Positions 1-9,014 of a stretch of DNA of 64,000 bases are shown one piece after another. Position 1 is the first letter of the stretch, and every line of letters starts with the position of its first letter. The position numbers and the translations under genes are program-made. The stretch lies in assembly GCA_041737175.1 (NCBI GenBank), contig JBGSSF010000015.1:1-64000 (forward strand), in the 5' to 3' direction. The notes beneath the pieces are model-generated. The model made no database searches. It saw only the letters and a list, made by a program, of their open reading frames with translations, and had not been told where the DNA came from. The stretch is from UBA5072 sp041737175 (lineage in GTDB: Bacteria; Bacteroidota; Bacteroidia; Bacteroidales; UBA10428).

Positions 1-398
<398 letters not shown>

Positions 399-490
399 AT
401 TAAAAAGTTAAATGTCGCTCAAGATTCACTCTTTACCTTAATTTTTGAATTTTTAGGTTTTCTTTCCTTACCTTCTTTGTCTCTTCAATC

Positions 491-503
491 TTTTCAAAGA
501 ACT
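491..503 (-). promoter_or_regulatory. boxA-like antitermination element in rrn leader
   Basis: On the minus strand this reads AGTTCTTTGAAAA, close to the boxA consensus (TGCTCTTTAACAA in E. coli) bound by NusB/S10 during rRNA transcription. It lies about 95 bases upstream of the mature 16S end and downstream of all three candidate promoters, the expected place. Function is inferred from similarity and position. Confidence 0.5.
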
Positions 504-626
504 ATACTATAAAATGGACGACAAAATTAAGAAATTTTCCGAATCCCGCCATCTTTTTTAGTCAAAATCTTATTCAGAACTCTCTTGGAATCCCGGAATC
601 TTATTTCCGGTTTTTTTACGAGGTTG

Positions 627-657
627 CAAAGATAAAACTAATTTTTAAATCTGCCAA
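627..657 (-). promoter_or_regulatory. rrn promoter, proximal (Bacteroidetes type)
   Basis: On the minus strand a -33 TTG (655-657) is followed after 20 bases by the -7 box TATCTTTG (627-634). Both match the Bacteroidota housekeeping sigma consensus TTG-N19..21-TAnnTTTG. Transcription would start about 620 and run toward the 16S gene. Confidence 0.75.
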
Positions 658-736
658 AACTTTTTTCGTTTTTTATTTCCCCGATATGAAAATTCCAACT
701 TTTTAAAGAACCTGCTCTGTTTTTTCAAAGAGGTTG

Positions 737-766
737 CAAAGGTAAAAACATAAATCTATTTATCAA
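737..766 (-). promoter_or_regulatory. rrn promoter, middle (Bacteroidetes type)
   Basis: Minus strand: TTG (764-766), 19-base spacer, TACCTTTG (737-744). Bases just after the -7 box (GCAACCTC) are the same as after the proximal promoter, so the two look like duplicated units. Confidence 0.75.
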
Positions 767-827
767 GATATTTCTTTGATTTTTTCATTTTCCCCCTCAA
801 CCAGCTTCCAGAGAACTAAAGCGGGTG

Positions 828-859
828 CAAATGTAAAAGAATTCATTGCATTCCTGCAA
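828..859 (-). promoter_or_regulatory. rrn promoter, distal (Bacteroidetes type)
   Basis: Minus strand: TTG (857-859), 21-base spacer, TACATTTG (828-835), followed by GCACCCGC, a degenerate version of the GCAACCTC seen after the other two boxes. It is the third of three tandem rrn promoters spaced about 90-110 bases apart. Confidence 0.65.
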
Positions 860-1059
860 ATATTGCCCTTCTTTTTTTTGTGATTTTTATTAGGTTTCTG
901 CAGTTAGCTGGTAATGAATGTGGTATAAGTCATTTTCCCCGGCCTTCAGGCCGCGGCTATTGAGAAGAATCCATATTAACATCCCTACTGAATTTTTCCA
1001 AGGCCTCTCTGTAAAATTGAGAATAAAGTTTATCTTCGTCTCTGTAAATTCAACAATGC

Positions 1060-1788
1060 GTGAGCAAGGCGCTGGTAATCATCCCCACCTATAACGAAAA
1101 GGAAAACATCGAAAAGATGATCCGTGCCATCTTTTCTCTTTCTTTGGCCTGCCATATCCTTATTGTTGACGACGGTTCACCCGACGGAACAGCAGCTATT
1201 GTTAAAGGTCTTCAAGCCAGTTTCGCCGAGCATCTCTTTATTATCGAAAGAACAGGAAAACAGGGCCTCGGAACAGCTTATATAACGGGATTTAAATGGG
1301 GCATCGGGAAACGTTATGACTTCATCTTTGAAATGGATGCCGATTTCTCCCACAATCCAGCTGATCTCCCCATACTTTACCAGGCCTGCCTGGATGGCGC
1401 TGATCTGGCCATTGGCTCGCGCTACAAATCGGGCGTGAATGTCGTGAACTGGCCGATGGGCAGGGTATTAATGTCATACTTCGCCTCGGTGTATGTCCGC
1501 TTTGTCACCGGAATGAAGATTTATGATACCACCTCGGGATTCAAATGTTACCGGCGTCAGGTGCTGGAAACCATTGACCTCGACAAGATCCGTTTCAGGG
1601 GTTATGCTTTCCAGATCGAAATGAAATTCACAGCCTGGAAACTGGGTTTCAGGGTTGAAGAAGTACCTATCGTTTTCACGGACCGGCGCGAAGGAACCTC
1701 AAAAATGTCGGGCGGCATTTTCAACGAAGCCCTGTGGGGTGTACTTCGTATGAAACTCAGGAGCATTTTCCATCCCTACAAAAGATAA
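1060..1788 (+). CDS. polyprenol-phosphate mannosyltransferase-like GT2 enzyme
   Basis: A 242-residue family 2 glycosyltransferase of the dolichol/polyprenol monophosphomannose synthase type, which moves a sugar from a nucleotide donor to a lipid phosphate at the inner face of the membrane. Visible features are the N-terminal TYNEKENI, the VDDGSPDGT acidic motif and MDADFSH (the DxD-like metal site near residue 93). The length is that of the soluble DPM1 form; no membrane anchor follows the catalytic domain. The start is GTG, since the nearby ATG at 1055 is in another frame. Dihydroorotase follows after 5 bases, so the two are probably co-transcribed. The sugar could be mannose or another hexose. 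Confidence 0.88.
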   Translation: MSKALVIIPTYNEKENIEKMIRAIFSLSLACHILIVDDGSPDGTAAIVKGLQASFAEHLFIIERTGKQGLGTAYITGFKWGIGKRYDFIFEMDADFSHNPADLPILYQACLDGADLAIGSRYKSGVNVVNWPMGRVLMSYFASVYVRFVTGMKIYDTTSGFKCYRRQVLETIDLDKIRFRGYAFQIEMKFTAWKLGFRVEEVPIVFTDRREGTSKMSGGIFNEALWGVLRMKLRSIFHPYKR

Positions 1789-1793
1789 CCATC

Positions 1794-3137
1794 ATGAGTA
1801 CCATTCTGATTACCAATGCGCTGATGATCAATGAAGGCCGACGAACAGCCGGAAGTGTGCTCATCCATAATAACCTGATTGAAAAAGTACTTCCCGTGGG
1901 GCATTCTGCGGACATCGCTGTTGACCAGGTGATCAATGCAGAAGGAAAATACCTGATTCCCGGGGCCATTGATGACCAGGTCCATTTCAGGGAACCCGGC
2001 CTTACCCATAAAGGGGATATTTACAGTGAATCCAAAGCGGCTGTTGCCGGCGGGATCACCTCCTACATGGATATGCCCAATACCAATCCGCAAACCATAA
2101 CCCAAAAGCTTCTCGAAGAAAAATACCTTCGTGCAGCCGAGGTATCCCTGGCCAATTATTCCTTTTACATGGGGGCTACCAATGACAATCTCGGTGAGCT
2201 TCTTAAAACCGACCCTGCCACAGTATGCGGCATCAAGATCTTCATGGGTTCTTCCACAGGCAACATGCTGGTCGACAATACCGAGACCCTGAAGGCCATA
2301 TTCTCCCAATCGCCGCTTTTGATTGCCGTTCATTGCGAAGATGAATCCATCATCCAGAGTAACATCGAATCTGCTAAAGCCCGCTTTGGCGATGATGTCC
2401 CTGTGTATCTCCACCCTGTCATCCGGGATGAGGATGCCTGTTACCGTTCGACCCGGCTTGCGATAGAACTGGCTGAAAAATATGGCACCCGGCTGCATAT
2501 TCTTCATCTGTCCACAGCCCGCGAACTTGAATTGCTGCGATCAGACATCCCCCTGGATTCCAAGAAAATTACCGCTGAGGTGTGCGTTCACCATCTCCTT
2601 TTTGACAGCCGGGATTATTTTACCCGTGGCAACCTGATCAAGTGGAATCCGGCCATAAAATCAGCGAAGGATAAAGAAGCCCTTCTCCAGGGAATCATTG
2701 ACGGAAAAATCGATATAGTGGCCACGGATCATGCCCCGCATACCCTGTCAGAAAAACAGAACACCTATTTTAAAGCCCCTTCGGGAGGACCGCTGGTTCA
2801 GCATTCCCTTTCCGCCATGTTCGAGTTCTGCAGACAGGGTTTGCTTCAACCCGAACAGGTTGTTGCGAAAATGTGCCATGCACCTGCAGAGGCATTCCGG
2901 ATCGACCGGCGGGGTTATATCCGGGAAGGTTATTTTGCCGACCTGGTAATTATTGACCCGGACAACAGATGGACCGTTTCAACCGATAATCTGTTGTACA
3001 AATGCAAATGGTCGCCTTTTACCGGAATGAGCTTCAATTATAAAGTAACCCACTCTTTTGTGAACGGAAACCTGGTGTATGTTAAAGGAAGGTTCAACGA
3101 GCAATACAAAGGAAGTCGCCTGAAGTTTAATAGGTAA
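1794..3137 (+). CDS. pyrC: dihydroorotase, class I
   Basis: A 447-residue amidohydrolase that closes carbamoyl-aspartate to dihydroorotate, third step of UMP synthesis, in the cytoplasm. Seen: the strand-1 metal motif as DDQVHFREPG, the GIKIFMGSSTGNML loop, metal-site histidines in AVHCEDE and LHILHLST, and the catalytic aspartate in ATDHAPH. The first histidine of the usual HxH is glutamine (QVH); from memory this form occurs in other Bacteroidota dihydroorotases. ATG at 1794 is chosen over an upstream in-frame start at 1734, which lies inside the previous gene and would add 20 non-conserved residues. It is the second gene of a likely two-gene unit. Confidence 0.93.
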   Translation: MSTILITNALMINEGRRTAGSVLIHNNLIEKVLPVGHSADIAVDQVINAEGKYLIPGAIDDQVHFREPGLTHKGDIYSESKAAVAGGITSYMDMPNTNPQTITQKLLEEKYLRAAEVSLANYSFYMGATNDNLGELLKTDPATVCGIKIFMGSSTGNMLVDNTETLKAIFSQSPLLIAVHCEDESIIQSNIESAKARFGDDVPVYLHPVIRDEDACYRSTRLAIELAEKYGTRLHILHLSTARELELLRSDIPLDSKKITAEVCVHHLLFDSRDYFTRGNLIKWNPAIKSAKDKEALLQGIIDGKIDIVATDHAPHTLSEKQNTYFKAPSGGPLVQHSLSAMFEFCRQGLLQPEQVVAKMCHAPAEAFRIDRRGYIREGYFADLVIIDPDNRWTVSTDNLLYKCKWSPFTGMSFNYKVTHSFVNGNLVYVKGRFNEQYKGSRLKFNR

Positions 3138-3168
3138 CCTTGTTTTTCGCCCTAATAAGGTTTGATAA

Positions 3169-3202
3169 TTGCCTGCCAAACCGCTTATTTTCCTTATTTT
3201 TG
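3169..3202 (+). promoter_or_regulatory. promoter of the 7TM sensor kinase gene
   Basis: TTG (3169-3171), 23-base spacer, TATTTTTG (3195-3202), matching the Bacteroidetes promoter form with a long spacer. Transcription would start near 3209. This rules out the upstream in-frame TTG at 3162 as the translation start and supports the one at 3222. Confidence 0.55.
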
Positions 3203-3221
3203 CGGTAAAATACTCCCGGCC

Positions 3222-4967
3222 TTGGCACACCCCTATAGCATATTGCTGCTGACTATTTCACTCCTTACTCTCTCTCTGGCCTTTTATGCTCTGCGCTTTA
3301 TCCGATCACCCGGCGCATCGGCCTATTCAATTGTCATGGCCTGCCTGAGCCTTTATTCCTTTGGATATGCCTTCGAATTACAGGCCTCAGAACTTCAGCA
3401 AATACTTTTCTGGCTGAAAATTGAATACATCGGCATTTCTTTCCTCCCTCCCTTTTTTGTCATCATGGCAGCGCAATATACAGGCATGAACCATATGCTC
3501 AAGATATGGCTGTTGGTTCCCGTGTTCATGATTTCTTTCTCAACTCTTTTCCTGGAGTTTACCAATTATGACAATTTGTTTTACAGCAATTACAGTCTGA
3601 ATAATACGGTGTCATTCATCCTGGCTGATTTCGGGAAAGGACCCTGGTACTGGGCACACCAGGTTTTTGCCAACCTGATGCTGCTGTTCAGCAGTATTTT
3701 ATATCTCATGATGTTCAGAAGATCTACGGGGCACACTCGCAAAAGAGCTCTTATCATGCTTCTTGCACTGGTCATACCCTGGTTCTTTTACATGGTCTAC
3801 CTCATCGGAGGCAGCCCCTACAATATTGATCTGAGCCCGTTTTCATTCTCCATTGCAGGTATTCTCACTGCCATCGGCATATTTCGTTACCATCTGCTTG
3901 AATACGTTCCCATGGCCCTTGAAAACGTATTTAGCAGCATGACCGTCGGGATTGTGATCACCGATGAAGAAAAATGTCTTGTCAGCTTTAATCCGCCCGC
4001 TCTGGAAATCTTTCCGGATCTTACAGACGGCTTGAAAGGGAAGCCGGTTGATCCGATTTTTAGCGCTTTGCCCTGCCTGGCGGAACTTACCGATGGTTAT
4101 CAAACCGATATTGAAATTTCACACCATGGCGCCGTACGGTATTTTCATCTTCAGGTGGTAGCTGTAAGGGCTGAACACAACAGACTTACAGGCTGGGTGG
4201 TTATCTTTAACAATATAACCGACAGAAAGTTGAAAGAGACCGAACTCCTTGCTGCTGAAAAAGAACTGAAGGATCTGAATGCCTCCAAGGATAAATTCTT
4301 TGCCATCATCGCCCATGATCTGCGCAATGCTTTCCATCTGATCATCAATATGTCCGATATGGTGTCGGACAATATTCAAAAGGATAATAAAGAAGCGGCT
4401 TTACGAAAATCAAGAATCATTTATGATACCTCGGTAAATACCTTTTCCCTGCTCCAGAATTTGCTCGACTGGGCCCTCATGCAACTCAAGGGTGTGCCTT
4501 TTAAACCGTCCGATCTCTTATTGGCCGATCTGGTGAATACCGAAGTTAAAAACCTGAAAACACTGGCAGAGCAAAAAGAGCTTGTCGTTCAGTCCCACAT
4601 CGAAAAATCACTGCAAATAAATGGTGACAGGGAAATGCTCAAAACTGTACTTCGTAACCTGATCTCCAATGCCATCAAGTACTCTCACCCGGGCGGAATG
4701 ATCTTAATAAAAGGTTCAATCGAGCAGGGTATGGTTACCATTGAGGTAAGCGATGAAGGCATCGGGATGACTTCTGAGGAGAAAAACAAGCTGTTTAAAA
4801 TCGAAAGCTACTTATCCAAAAAGGGAACTGCCGCGGAAAATGGTACCGGACTAGGACTCAAACTTTGCAAAGAGTTTATCCGGAAACATGGTGGGGATAT
4901 CTGGGTAACCAGCGAAACCGGCAAAGGAAGTACGTTTTATTTTACGGTGCCTGCTTCCGCCCGGTAG
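3222..4967 (+). CDS. 7TM-type sensor histidine kinase with PAS domain
   Basis: About 581 residues. The first 210 form seven hydrophobic segments of the N-terminal 7TM kinase sensor type (starting AHPYSILLL, with YIGISFLPPFF). A PAS-like domain follows (about 230-345), then HisKA with the H-box IIAHDLRNAFH (phospho-acceptor His365), and an HATPase domain with NLISNAIKYS, DEGIGM and GTGLGL. The catalytic boxes are intact, so it should be active. There is no response regulator next to it, so it is an orphan kinase in this window. The TTG start at 3222 is preferred because a promoter ends at 3202. Its last 26 bases overlap the convergent gene at 4942. The signal is unknown. Confidence 0.9.
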   Translation: MAHPYSILLLTISLLTLSLAFYALRFIRSPGASAYSIVMACLSLYSFGYAFELQASELQQILFWLKIEYIGISFLPPFFVIMAAQYTGMNHMLKIWLLVPVFMISFSTLFLEFTNYDNLFYSNYSLNNTVSFILADFGKGPWYWAHQVFANLMLLFSSILYLMMFRRSTGHTRKRALIMLLALVIPWFFYMVYLIGGSPYNIDLSPFSFSIAGILTAIGIFRYHLLEYVPMALENVFSSMTVGIVITDEEKCLVSFNPPALEIFPDLTDGLKGKPVDPIFSALPCLAELTDGYQTDIEISHHGAVRYFHLQVVAVRAEHNRLTGWVVIFNNITDRKLKETELLAAEKELKDLNASKDKFFAIIAHDLRNAFHLIINMSDMVSDNIQKDNKEAALRKSRIIYDTSVNTFSLLQNLLDWALMQLKGVPFKPSDLLLADLVNTEVKNLKTLAEQKELVVQSHIEKSLQINGDREMLKTVLRNLISNAIKYSHPGGMILIKGSIEQGMVTIEVSDEGIGMTSEEKNKLFKIESYLSKKGTAAENGTGLGLKLCKEFIRKHGGDIWVTSETGKGSTFYFTVPASAR

Positions 4968-5649
4968 CGGCTTCAATAAATCCCCTGCCCAGCAAACCTG
5001 ATAAAGGATTGTCAAAATCCATCCTTTCAGGGTGCCACTGGACAGCAACCAGGAAAGAATGATCCCGGGATTGTTTAAATTCAATAGCTTCGATTATACC
5101 ATCGGTACTAAAGGCCGTGGCTCTTAATCCTTCACCCAGCCTATGGATTGCCTGATGGTGGGAACTGTTTACCGTGGAGTCGTTTGCACTGGTGAGCTTG
5201 TACAGCAAAGAATCCTGATCAACGCGCACAGCATGGTAAACATCTCCTGCACTGTCCTGGTGAACCAGTGATCCTTCCACGAAAGCCGGAATATCCGGAT
5301 ACAGGGATCCCTTCCGGGCAACATTGATCATCTGAAGACCCCGGCAAATACCCAGGACAGGTATATTGAACATGAAAGCAAGTTCAATAAGGCTCGATTC
5401 CAGTTTATCCCGCCACTTATCAATGCCTTTGCAATACGCCAGATCGCCTTCCCGGTTATACATGCCCGGGTCAATATCACCACCGCCGCTGAGAAGTAGT
5501 CCCGAAACAGACTCAAACCGGGATGCCAATTCCCCGACATCAATCGAATAGAAATCAATGATTTCCAAACCATTGTGAAGTTTGTTAAGCCAGTTGGCAT
5601 AGTTATCAGACAACCGGGATACACCTATGGCCATTCTGCTTTTCGTCAT
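4942..5649 (-). CDS. gamma-glutamyl hydrolase-like class I amidotransferase (peptidase C26)
   Basis: A 235-residue protein of the PuuD/peptidase C26 family, which cleaves gamma-glutamyl amides such as gamma-glutamyl-GABA or folate polyglutamates. Seen: LLLSGGGDIDP, the nucleophile elbow GICRGLQ with the catalytic cysteine, NSSHHQAI, and the catalytic histidine and glutamate in VQWHPE. No signal peptide, so it is cytoplasmic. It is the last gene of a minus-strand trio and overlaps the gene before it by 4 bases (ATGA), so translation is likely coupled. Its 3' end overlaps the sensor kinase tail by 26 bases. Substrate not known. Confidence 0.88.
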   Translation of the reverse strand: MTKSRMAIGVSRLSDNYANWLNKLHNGLEIIDFYSIDVGELASRFESVSGLLLSGGGDIDPGMYNREGDLAYCKGIDKWRDKLESSLIELAFMFNIPVLGICRGLQMINVARKGSLYPDIPAFVEGSLVHQDSAGDVYHAVRVDQDSLLYKLTSANDSTVNSSHHQAIHRLGEGLRATAFSTDGIIEAIEFKQSRDHSFLVAVQWHPERMDFDNPLSGLLGRGFIEAATGRKQAP

Positions 5650-6503
5650 GGCACACGGCCGGTTTTGATCATTACCATGCCGGTTTTAATTTCTCCCGTT
5701 GCCGGATCCAATTCGGAACCCCTGGCGCTGTGTGGGACTGAGAAAATTACAAGCATGACCAGTCCGGCCAGCAGAGTAAGATACCGGCGATCCTTTTTTA
5801 CATTCCCAAGAATGGCAATGAGCCAGAAGATAAAGGCGATGAGCGTTTTATTATCGGTAAGATCAAATCCCAATGGAAAGCCTGTCCACAATTGTCCAAA
5901 AGCATACTTCTGGACCAGGGGGCCAAAAACCAATCCGCCAATGAACAGGGTCACCGTGGTGATCCATCCGTAAAGCCTGTATTGTCTGATATTGAACAAA
6001 GCGAGCAACAGGGCAAGGTTCGATAGCAACATGGATATAAACATCAGGGAGGCATGCGCAATAATGATGCCTGCAGGCACATCTCCCCGGAATCTGATAA
6101 CAACCTGTTCACCGTAAGGCACTCTGAAGACCTGACCTGCATGCTTCAGCAGCAGGTAGTATTCCAGTTTGCCTGCAGGAGGCTGATGGGGGAGAAAAGT
6201 CACAAGTTTGTCGTTCTGGCGGACAAGACCGGTGACCTGCCAGTCTTCATCCGTCGGGAACCGGCGAAAATGAAGCTCACCGGTTATCACCGCATCCGGG
6301 ATTTCCAGTTCAATCATGCAGTCGGATTCACCTCCGTGACTCCGCGGCAGTTTGAAAAAATATTCCTGGTTCTCAGCCAGTCTCAGTTCAATCCTTTTCG
6401 GATGAGTAGGTCCGGTCCGGTTTTGATAAAAGATGGCAACCAAAGTAATCAGCAGGGCCGATGTCCACAAAATGATCCACTTAATCGGTTGTTTGGGCTG
6501 CAT
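5646..6503 (-). CDS. conserved membrane protein of unknown function
   Basis: 285 residues; I do not recognise a named family. One N-terminal membrane segment (WIILWTSALLITLVAIFY), then an extracytoplasmic beta-rich region of about 120 residues with a KLPRSHGGESDCMIELEIP stretch and PHQPPAGKLEYYL, then about four membrane segments. A short C-terminal tail has SVPHSARGSELDPATGEIKTG-like residues. It overlaps the downstream hydrolase by 4 bases and begins 4 bases after the M28 peptidase, so the three are almost surely one transcript. The soluble region looks like a substrate-binding or sensing domain, but this is only a guess from its layout. Confidence 0.8.
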   Translation of the reverse strand: MQPKQPIKWIILWTSALLITLVAIFYQNRTGPTHPKRIELRLAENQEYFFKLPRSHGGESDCMIELEIPDAVITGELHFRRFPTDEDWQVTGLVRQNDKLVTFLPHQPPAGKLEYYLLLKHAGQVFRVPYGEQVVIRFRGDVPAGIIIAHASLMFISMLLSNLALLLALFNIRQYRLYGWITTVTLFIGGLVFGPLVQKYAFGQLWTGFPLGFDLTDNKTLIAFIFWLIAILGNVKKDRRYLTLLAGLVMLVIFSVPHSARGSELDPATGEIKTGMVMIKTGRVP

Positions 6504-6507
6504 ATGC

Positions 6508-8271
6508 TTATAATTGTATAATGAGTACTTCTTTTTGTCCGTTCCTCACAAGCTCCACGCTGATGATCTGATTTTTAGAAAGTTTTGATAACCGGTACAT
6601 ATAATCATAAATGTTCTTTACGGGCATGCCGTCAATGGCTGTAATGATATCGCCTTTCAGAATACCTCCTCTTTCGGCCGCTTTGCCTTTGGAAACGAAA
6701 TCCACCCTGACGCCTTCCACATCCGTTGAGCTGAAGTCAGGCATGAATCCGAGAGTGACCTTGAACCTGTAATTGGGAGTTGGTGATTCCCTGGGACCTG
6801 CTTCCCTGAAAGTCAGCCTGCTGTTTTCCCCGTCAATGCCAAGTATTAGCCGGTAGGCAAAGTCAGTGACTTGCTTTAATCCCTGGAAATTGATTTGCCC
6901 GATATCATCATCCGGTGTATGGTAGTCGGTATGGGCTCCGGTTGTAATGAAAAAAACCGGTATATTCTTTCCATAAAAAGAGGAATGATCTGAGGGACCG
7001 CTGCCTTCCCGGCTCAGGTTGAGCCTGAATCCACCGGGGTGATTGCTGAGTTTTATCAGGGAATCAGCCTCTGCTGAGGTACCTGTGCCACCGATCTGAA
7101 TCCCTTTGAGTGTATCAAGCCTGCCAACCATATCCAGGTTGACCATGGCATTCATCCGGGTCAGGGGTACAGGCGGAAGATCGACAAAATGTTTTGATCC
7201 CAGGAGACCCATCTCTTCGGCACCGAAGGCAACCACCAAGACTGAACGCCTGAGAAAGGACTGATTCTGTTTGAGTTTTCCTGCGATTTCCAGCAGCGCT
7301 GATACGCCCGAAGCATTGTCATCAGCACCGTTATGCACTGCGATGGTGTCCTGGCGACGTGACGAGCTACCGGGTCCGCCCATTCCGAGGTGGTCATAAT
7401 GAGCCCCGACAACCACGTATTCTTCCTTCAGCAAGGGATCTGAACCTTCAATCAAAGCATACCAGTTGCTGGTTTGAGCTTTTATGGCTTCGATATCGGT
7501 CCTGGCTTTCACAATGCCCGGGAGCAGGAAACCCACCGGTTGACGTTTTTCCTGTATTTCCGCTTCAAGTTTTTGAATGCTTTTTTTCTCCGGTGATAAC
7601 AGGATATCCGCCACAGAACGGGTTACCTGAAGAACCGGAATGCCAACGGAAGCCTGTTTTCCGGAAACCTGCGGCAATTTATCCGAAGGATCATATCCGG
7701 TGCCGGATACCAGGATGATCCCGGCCGCGCCGTTATCCTTGGCCAGCATCGCCTTATCGCGGTCATCGGATCCCATGGCCAGCAAATTGTTTACTTCCGG
7801 CAGGTCGGGAATACCACGCAGTACAAGTACCCATTTATCCTTTACAGTAAGTCCTGCGTAATCATTCCACTGAAATGAATCAGCTTCCGCACTGAGCCCA
7901 TAACCTGCAAACAATACTGCTGCGGAAAGTAACGTGTCCTTTGAAAAAGTGACGGGCGTATAACCGGAAGACGAAATTTCTTTTCCATTGATCTCCAGCA
8001 TATTATCATGCCCCCTGGCATAAGACTGAATAAATGTAAACTCCTGCCTGTGAGCTGATAATTGCATCTTTTTCAACTGATGCTCCAGGTATTTACCGGA
8101 ACCCACATCCCCCTTTGTGCCCGGGTATCTTCCCTGCAGGGCATCTGAGGATAGGTACTGAATATGCCGGCGGAGGTCACTTTCAGTTATTTCGGGTGTG
8201 TACCTGTAAACCTGACAGGATGAAACCAAAAAAAGCAAAATAACGGTAACAGGAACCTGGATTTTATTCAT
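6508..8271 (-). CDS. M28 metallopeptidase lipoprotein with PA and PDZ domains
   Basis: A 587-residue surface or periplasmic aminopeptidase. Signal peptide with lipobox LVSSC (lipidated Cys19). A PA-like insert (about residues 110-250) lies within the M28 fold. The two-zinc ligands are visible as GAHYDHLG, DDNASGV, GAEEMGLLGS, NLDMVGRL and the late DYHTPDD. A PDZ domain follows at the C-terminus (about 505-587, KGKAAERGGILKGDIITAIDG). The order PA-M28-PDZ is known in Bacteroidota. It heads a three-gene minus-strand unit. The usual role is release of N-terminal amino acids from peptides outside the cytoplasm. Confidence 0.92.
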   Translation of the reverse strand: MNKIQVPVTVILLFLVSSCQVYRYTPEITESDLRRHIQYLSSDALQGRYPGTKGDVGSGKYLEHQLKKMQLSAHRQEFTFIQSYARGHDNMLEINGKEISSSGYTPVTFSKDTLLSAAVLFAGYGLSAEADSFQWNDYAGLTVKDKWVLVLRGIPDLPEVNNLLAMGSDDRDKAMLAKDNGAAGIILVSGTGYDPSDKLPQVSGKQASVGIPVLQVTRSVADILLSPEKKSIQKLEAEIQEKRQPVGFLLPGIVKARTDIEAIKAQTSNWYALIEGSDPLLKEEYVVVGAHYDHLGMGGPGSSSRRQDTIAVHNGADDNASGVSALLEIAGKLKQNQSFLRRSVLVVAFGAEEMGLLGSKHFVDLPPVPLTRMNAMVNLDMVGRLDTLKGIQIGGTGTSAEADSLIKLSNHPGGFRLNLSREGSGPSDHSSFYGKNIPVFFITTGAHTDYHTPDDDIGQINFQGLKQVTDFAYRLILGIDGENSRLTFREAGPRESPTPNYRFKVTLGFMPDFSSTDVEGVRVDFVSKGKAAERGGILKGDIITAIDGMPVKNIYDYMYRLSKLSKNQIISVELVRNGQKEVLIIQL

Positions 8272-8394
8272 TAATATTGAGAATAATTAAATAAAAAAAA
8301 CCTTATTACAATTTCACTGCTGGTGACACGGGTTAAATATCGAAAAAAAAATACAACACTGTATATGAAATATTCAATTAAAAATCCTGCGCGT

Positions 8395-8898
8395 ATGAAT
8401 AACAAACTGGTAATGTCAATTGTTCTATTGCTCCTGGCTTTTGCCTGCCGTAAACCCGATCATCCGGCAAAAGTCGGTGATTCCCTGATTGCTGCTGATA
8501 CGGCCGCCGGTATGATTGTCGCCGATACCATTATTTATGAAGTGATTATTCAGAATCCCAATCCGGAAGATCCCTGGGCGGTACACTGCCTGAATGGACT
8601 GAATCACAGTCTTTTCGTAGATAATATCTTCACCATGGTGTATTCAGGAAAACTGACTCCTTACAACCATGAAACCAGGGAGAAACTGACTTCCGCGCAG
8701 GTGCAGAAAATGGAAACCGCCGAAGGTTTCGACCGTGACAACATCGGCATGATTCAGTTCACCGAGGTTTGGCACATGAATCCGGTTAACGGTACCATGA
8801 CCAAAAAAGTCCTTTCCATGGTTTTGGGGTATAATTACTATACACCCGACGGGGAAAGGTTTCATAAGGCACTTTTTAGAGTGGAATTGGGGAAATGA
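8395..8898 (+). CDS. lipoprotein of unknown function, faintly GldN-like
   Basis: 167 residues from ATG 8395, chosen because it gives a clean lipoprotein signal (lipobox LAFAC); in-frame starts at 8323 and 8365 would add a basic tail before the membrane segment. The mature protein has PNPEDPWAVHCLNGLNH and, near the end, a block reading IQFTEVWHMNPVNGTMTKKV. That block recalls the repeated pattern of GldN gliding and secretion proteins, where a W-x-F/M-D/N segment precedes a beta strand, but similarity is weak and I would not name it. It is divergent from the M28 peptidase gene. No type IX secretion genes are nearby. Confidence 0.7.
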   Translation: MNNKLVMSIVLLLLAFACRKPDHPAKVGDSLIAADTAAGMIVADTIIYEVIIQNPNPEDPWAVHCLNGLNHSLFVDNIFTMVYSGKLTPYNHETREKLTSAQVQKMETAEGFDRDNIGMIQFTEVWHMNPVNGTMTKKVLSMVLGYNYYTPDGERFHKALFRVELGK

Positions 8899-8930
8899 CA
8901 AGACCCGTGCCCTAATCACACTGGTCAGTC

Positions 8931-8951
8931 GTTACTTGTTACTCGTTACTT
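8931..8951. repeat. tandem heptamer array (GTTACTY x3)
   Basis: Three units, GTTACTT, GTTACTC and GTTACTT, directly head to tail, followed by a T run. It lies 33 bases after the stop of the lipoprotein gene. One of at least ten period-7 or period-8 arrays in this window. Confidence 0.75.
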
Positions 8952-9014
8952 TTTTTTACTATTTTTACCTCCATTTAAAATTATTCACACCAATTTAATT
9001 TGTATACATAAAAT

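Larger units (their letters stand above)
399..1059 (-). promoter_or_regulatory. rrn operon leader and upstream region
   Basis: This 661-base stretch between the 16S gene and the divergent gene at 1060 has no credible protein gene. It is very AT-rich and holds three promoter-like elements pointing at the 16S gene (listed separately) and a boxA-like sequence. Near 940-953 there is a small hairpin (CGGCC, TTCA loop, GGCCG) without a T run. No clear promoter for the plus-strand gene at 1060 was found. Confidence 0.75.

Noticed and set aside
940..953. Hairpin before the glycosyltransferase as a terminator
   Set aside because: Only five base pairs and no T run on either strand; no gene ends next to it.
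1055..1057. ATG as start of the glycosyltransferase
   Set aside because: It is out of frame with the conserved ALVIIPTYNE start; the in-frame start is GTG at 1060.
3162..3221. Upstream in-frame TTG start for the 7TM sensor kinase
   Set aside because: The promoter (-7 box 3195-3202) lies inside this extension, and the extra 20 residues precede the family's usual start.
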